DNA from: a virus
DNA: 53,879 nt
IMG/VR virus record: IMGVR_UViG_3300046804_003980
Location: 1 to 53,879 of that record
Direction: 5' to 3' (one strand)
Part shown: piece by piece, positions 53,034 to 53,879 of the stretch
How positions within the stretch are numbered: position 1 is the stretch's first letter
How the letters are laid out: the number at the start of each line of letters is the position of its first letter
The notes under the pieces: model-generated
Told to the model about the DNA's origin: nothing
Databases searched by the model: none
What the model saw: the letters and a program-made list of their open reading frames with translations, nothing else
Translations under genes and position numbers: made by a program

Positions 53034-53617
53034 AAAAAATTGACAAAGATTTTAATTTTGAATTAAAAGAAAGTTATGATGTTTCAAATATCATTAATTG
53101 TATTTCTGGGTTTGAAAATGAATGGTTTGAAGACACAGGGAGGCAAGATGGATCTATCCACAATTGGAGAACAATATCAATTATTCTGCAATGGTATCCA
53201 GTAGATTGGCTACCAGGTCAAAAATATGTACCGACTCAGATTTATGATGGTGAAGATGATTTAAAAAAATATATAGATATAATTGTAAAAGATTTAGAAA
53301 ATAAATATAACGGTAAATCTGGAAGAGTTATGCTTGTAAACCTTCCGTCATTAAAATTAGTAACCCCACATAGAGATCGTGCAGAGTACACCCATATAAT
53401 AAATAGGTTCCATATACCTATAGTCACAAATGACGATGTCTTATTTAGTGTTGATTCAGATCATGTCAATATGAAGGTTGGAGAGTGTTGGGAGGTTAAT
53501 AATGCAAAATTGCACGGGTGCTATAATTTTGGGCAGACTCCTAGAATTCATTTAATGGTTGATATTATCCCAGGTAATTTAATTGGCGACGCTGAGTATC
53601 ATGGGCCAGGTTATTGA
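53030..53617 (+). CDS. Asp/Asn beta-hydroxylase-like 2OG oxygenase
   Basis: 195 residues. H114-x-D116 (TPHRDRA), H162 (KLHGCY) and R172 (PRIHLM); NRFHIPIVTND and WEVNNAKLHG are the family blocks. Paralog of 42883-43473. ATGA-type overlap with the fusion gene. Confidence 0.85.
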   Translation: MKKIDKDFNFELKESYDVSNIINCISGFENEWFEDTGRQDGSIHNWRTISIILQWYPVDWLPGQKYVPTQIYDGEDDLKKYIDIIVKDLENKYNGKSGRVMLVNLPSLKLVTPHRDRAEYTHIINRFHIPIVTNDDVLFSVDSDHVNMKVGECWEVNNAKLHGCYNFGQTPRIHLMVDIIPGNLIGDAEYHGPGY

Positions 53618-53618
53618 T

Positions 53619-53744
53619 ATGTTTAAAAAAATATTTAAATATTTGTATCAATGCGGAGAGGCAATAGCAAATGCTGAAGAAAAATTTTATTTTTATCTAA
53701 TAAAAAATGAATCAGAAAAAAAAAGTTCTGAATCTAAGTCTTGA
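53619..53744 (+). CDS. Possible 41-residue peptide
   Basis: MFKKIFKYLYQCGEAIANAEEKFYFYLIKNESEKK: short basic amphipathic helix. It overlaps the minus-strand partial gene by 52 bases. Uncertain. Confidence 0.3.
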   Translation: MFKKIFKYLYQCGEAIANAEEKFYFYLIKNESEKKSSESKS

Positions 53745-53879
53745 TATAGGTATAATTTTTTCTTTTCTTTGTTTGACAAAGATTCAAAAATTTTATCGGT
53801 TATTCCTGTAAAAAAATTTTCTTGCGGTTCATTTATTTGTATAAGTGATTTAATTTTAAAATCATTTAAAATCTTATTT
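53693..53879 (-). CDS. C-terminal end of a third sulfotransferase-like protein (partial)
   Basis: The minus strand is open from the window edge for 61 codons before the stop at 53693-53695. LSNKEKKKLYLYQDLDSELFFSDSFF matches the C-terminus of the sulfotransferase at 48536 (FSKKEIEKLYQHSMLDSEIYFSTAF). The start and active site are outside the window. Confidence 0.7.
   Translation of the reverse strand, partial: NKILNDFKIKSLIQINEPQENFFTGITDKIFESLSNKEKKKLYLYQDLDSELFFSDSFFIR

Noticed and set aside
1-53879. Insertion sequence or integrase/attachment site
   Set aside because: No transposase, integrase or terminal inverted repeats were recognised; the tRNA-Asp has no nearby repeat of its 3' end in the window.

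Overview
The window looks like part of the genome of a tailed double-stranded DNA phage that infects an AT-rich actinobacterium. Two observations support a phage: a run of tail-fibre-like genes (about 30975-42204), and very dense, overlapping small genes with almost no plasmid, transposon or chromosomal housekeeping content. The actinobacterial host is inferred from a WhiB protein, an Lsr2-type DNA-binding domain, a proteasome-beta-like hydrolase, an AhpC/AhpD peroxide pair of mycobacterial type, a class II ribonucleotide reductase, several near-leaderless promoters and GlxR/CRP-like palindromes. The species cannot be named from the sequence; a low-GC freshwater actinobacterium is a guess.

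Layout. (1) 1-9346, rightward: about 34 small overlapping genes (WhiB, thioredoxin, proteasome-like hydrolase, GroES, XapX, AhpC, AhpD, a CDGSH-type iron-sulfur miniprotein, DUF1003 membrane protein, one Fe(II)/2-oxoglutarate (2OG) oxygenase). (2) 9347-9870: an AT-rich non-coding stretch with iteron-like repeats and four DnaA-box-like sites between converging gene blocks, a candidate replication origin. (3) 9871-22489, leftward: about 40 mostly uncharacterised small genes, one tRNA-Asp, Lsr2-like, Api92-like and DUF932-like genes. Most transcription units here start from a recurrent promoter type with a conserved spacer motif; at ten of them a TGTGA-N6-TCACA-like palindrome lies upstream (twelve palindromes in all). 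(4) 22740-27806: two 2OG oxygenases, two SGNH-like paralogs and a short leftward group (HNH nuclease, Cys-cluster protein, secreted transglycosylase). (5) 27882-30900: glycosyltransferase and class II ribonucleotide reductase. (6) 30975-42204: tail/fibre module ending in a FN3 - (FFPP)n - Hint-domain protein. (7) 42204-53879: an overlapping cassette with nine more 2OG-type oxygenases, sulfotransferase-like proteins, two DUF6065-like paralogs, a methyltransferase, a luciferase-like monooxygenase and an APS-kinase/nucleotidyltransferase fusion.

The strongest new signals are: (a) twelve CRP/GlxR-like palindromes in block 3 whose distances to the -10 boxes (47.5 to 110.5 bp) fall close to one face of the DNA helix, two of them inside coding sequence of paralogous zinc-ribbon genes; (b) twelve 2OG oxygenases in one window, most in a cassette directly behind a fibre protein rich in proline pairs and ending in a Hint domain with an unusual block B; (c) a probable gene fusion that runs through an intact internal promoter at 12232-12876; (d) three copies of a 3' stem-loop after neighbouring genes. 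All functional statements are family assignments from reading the sequence by eye; no database search was run.
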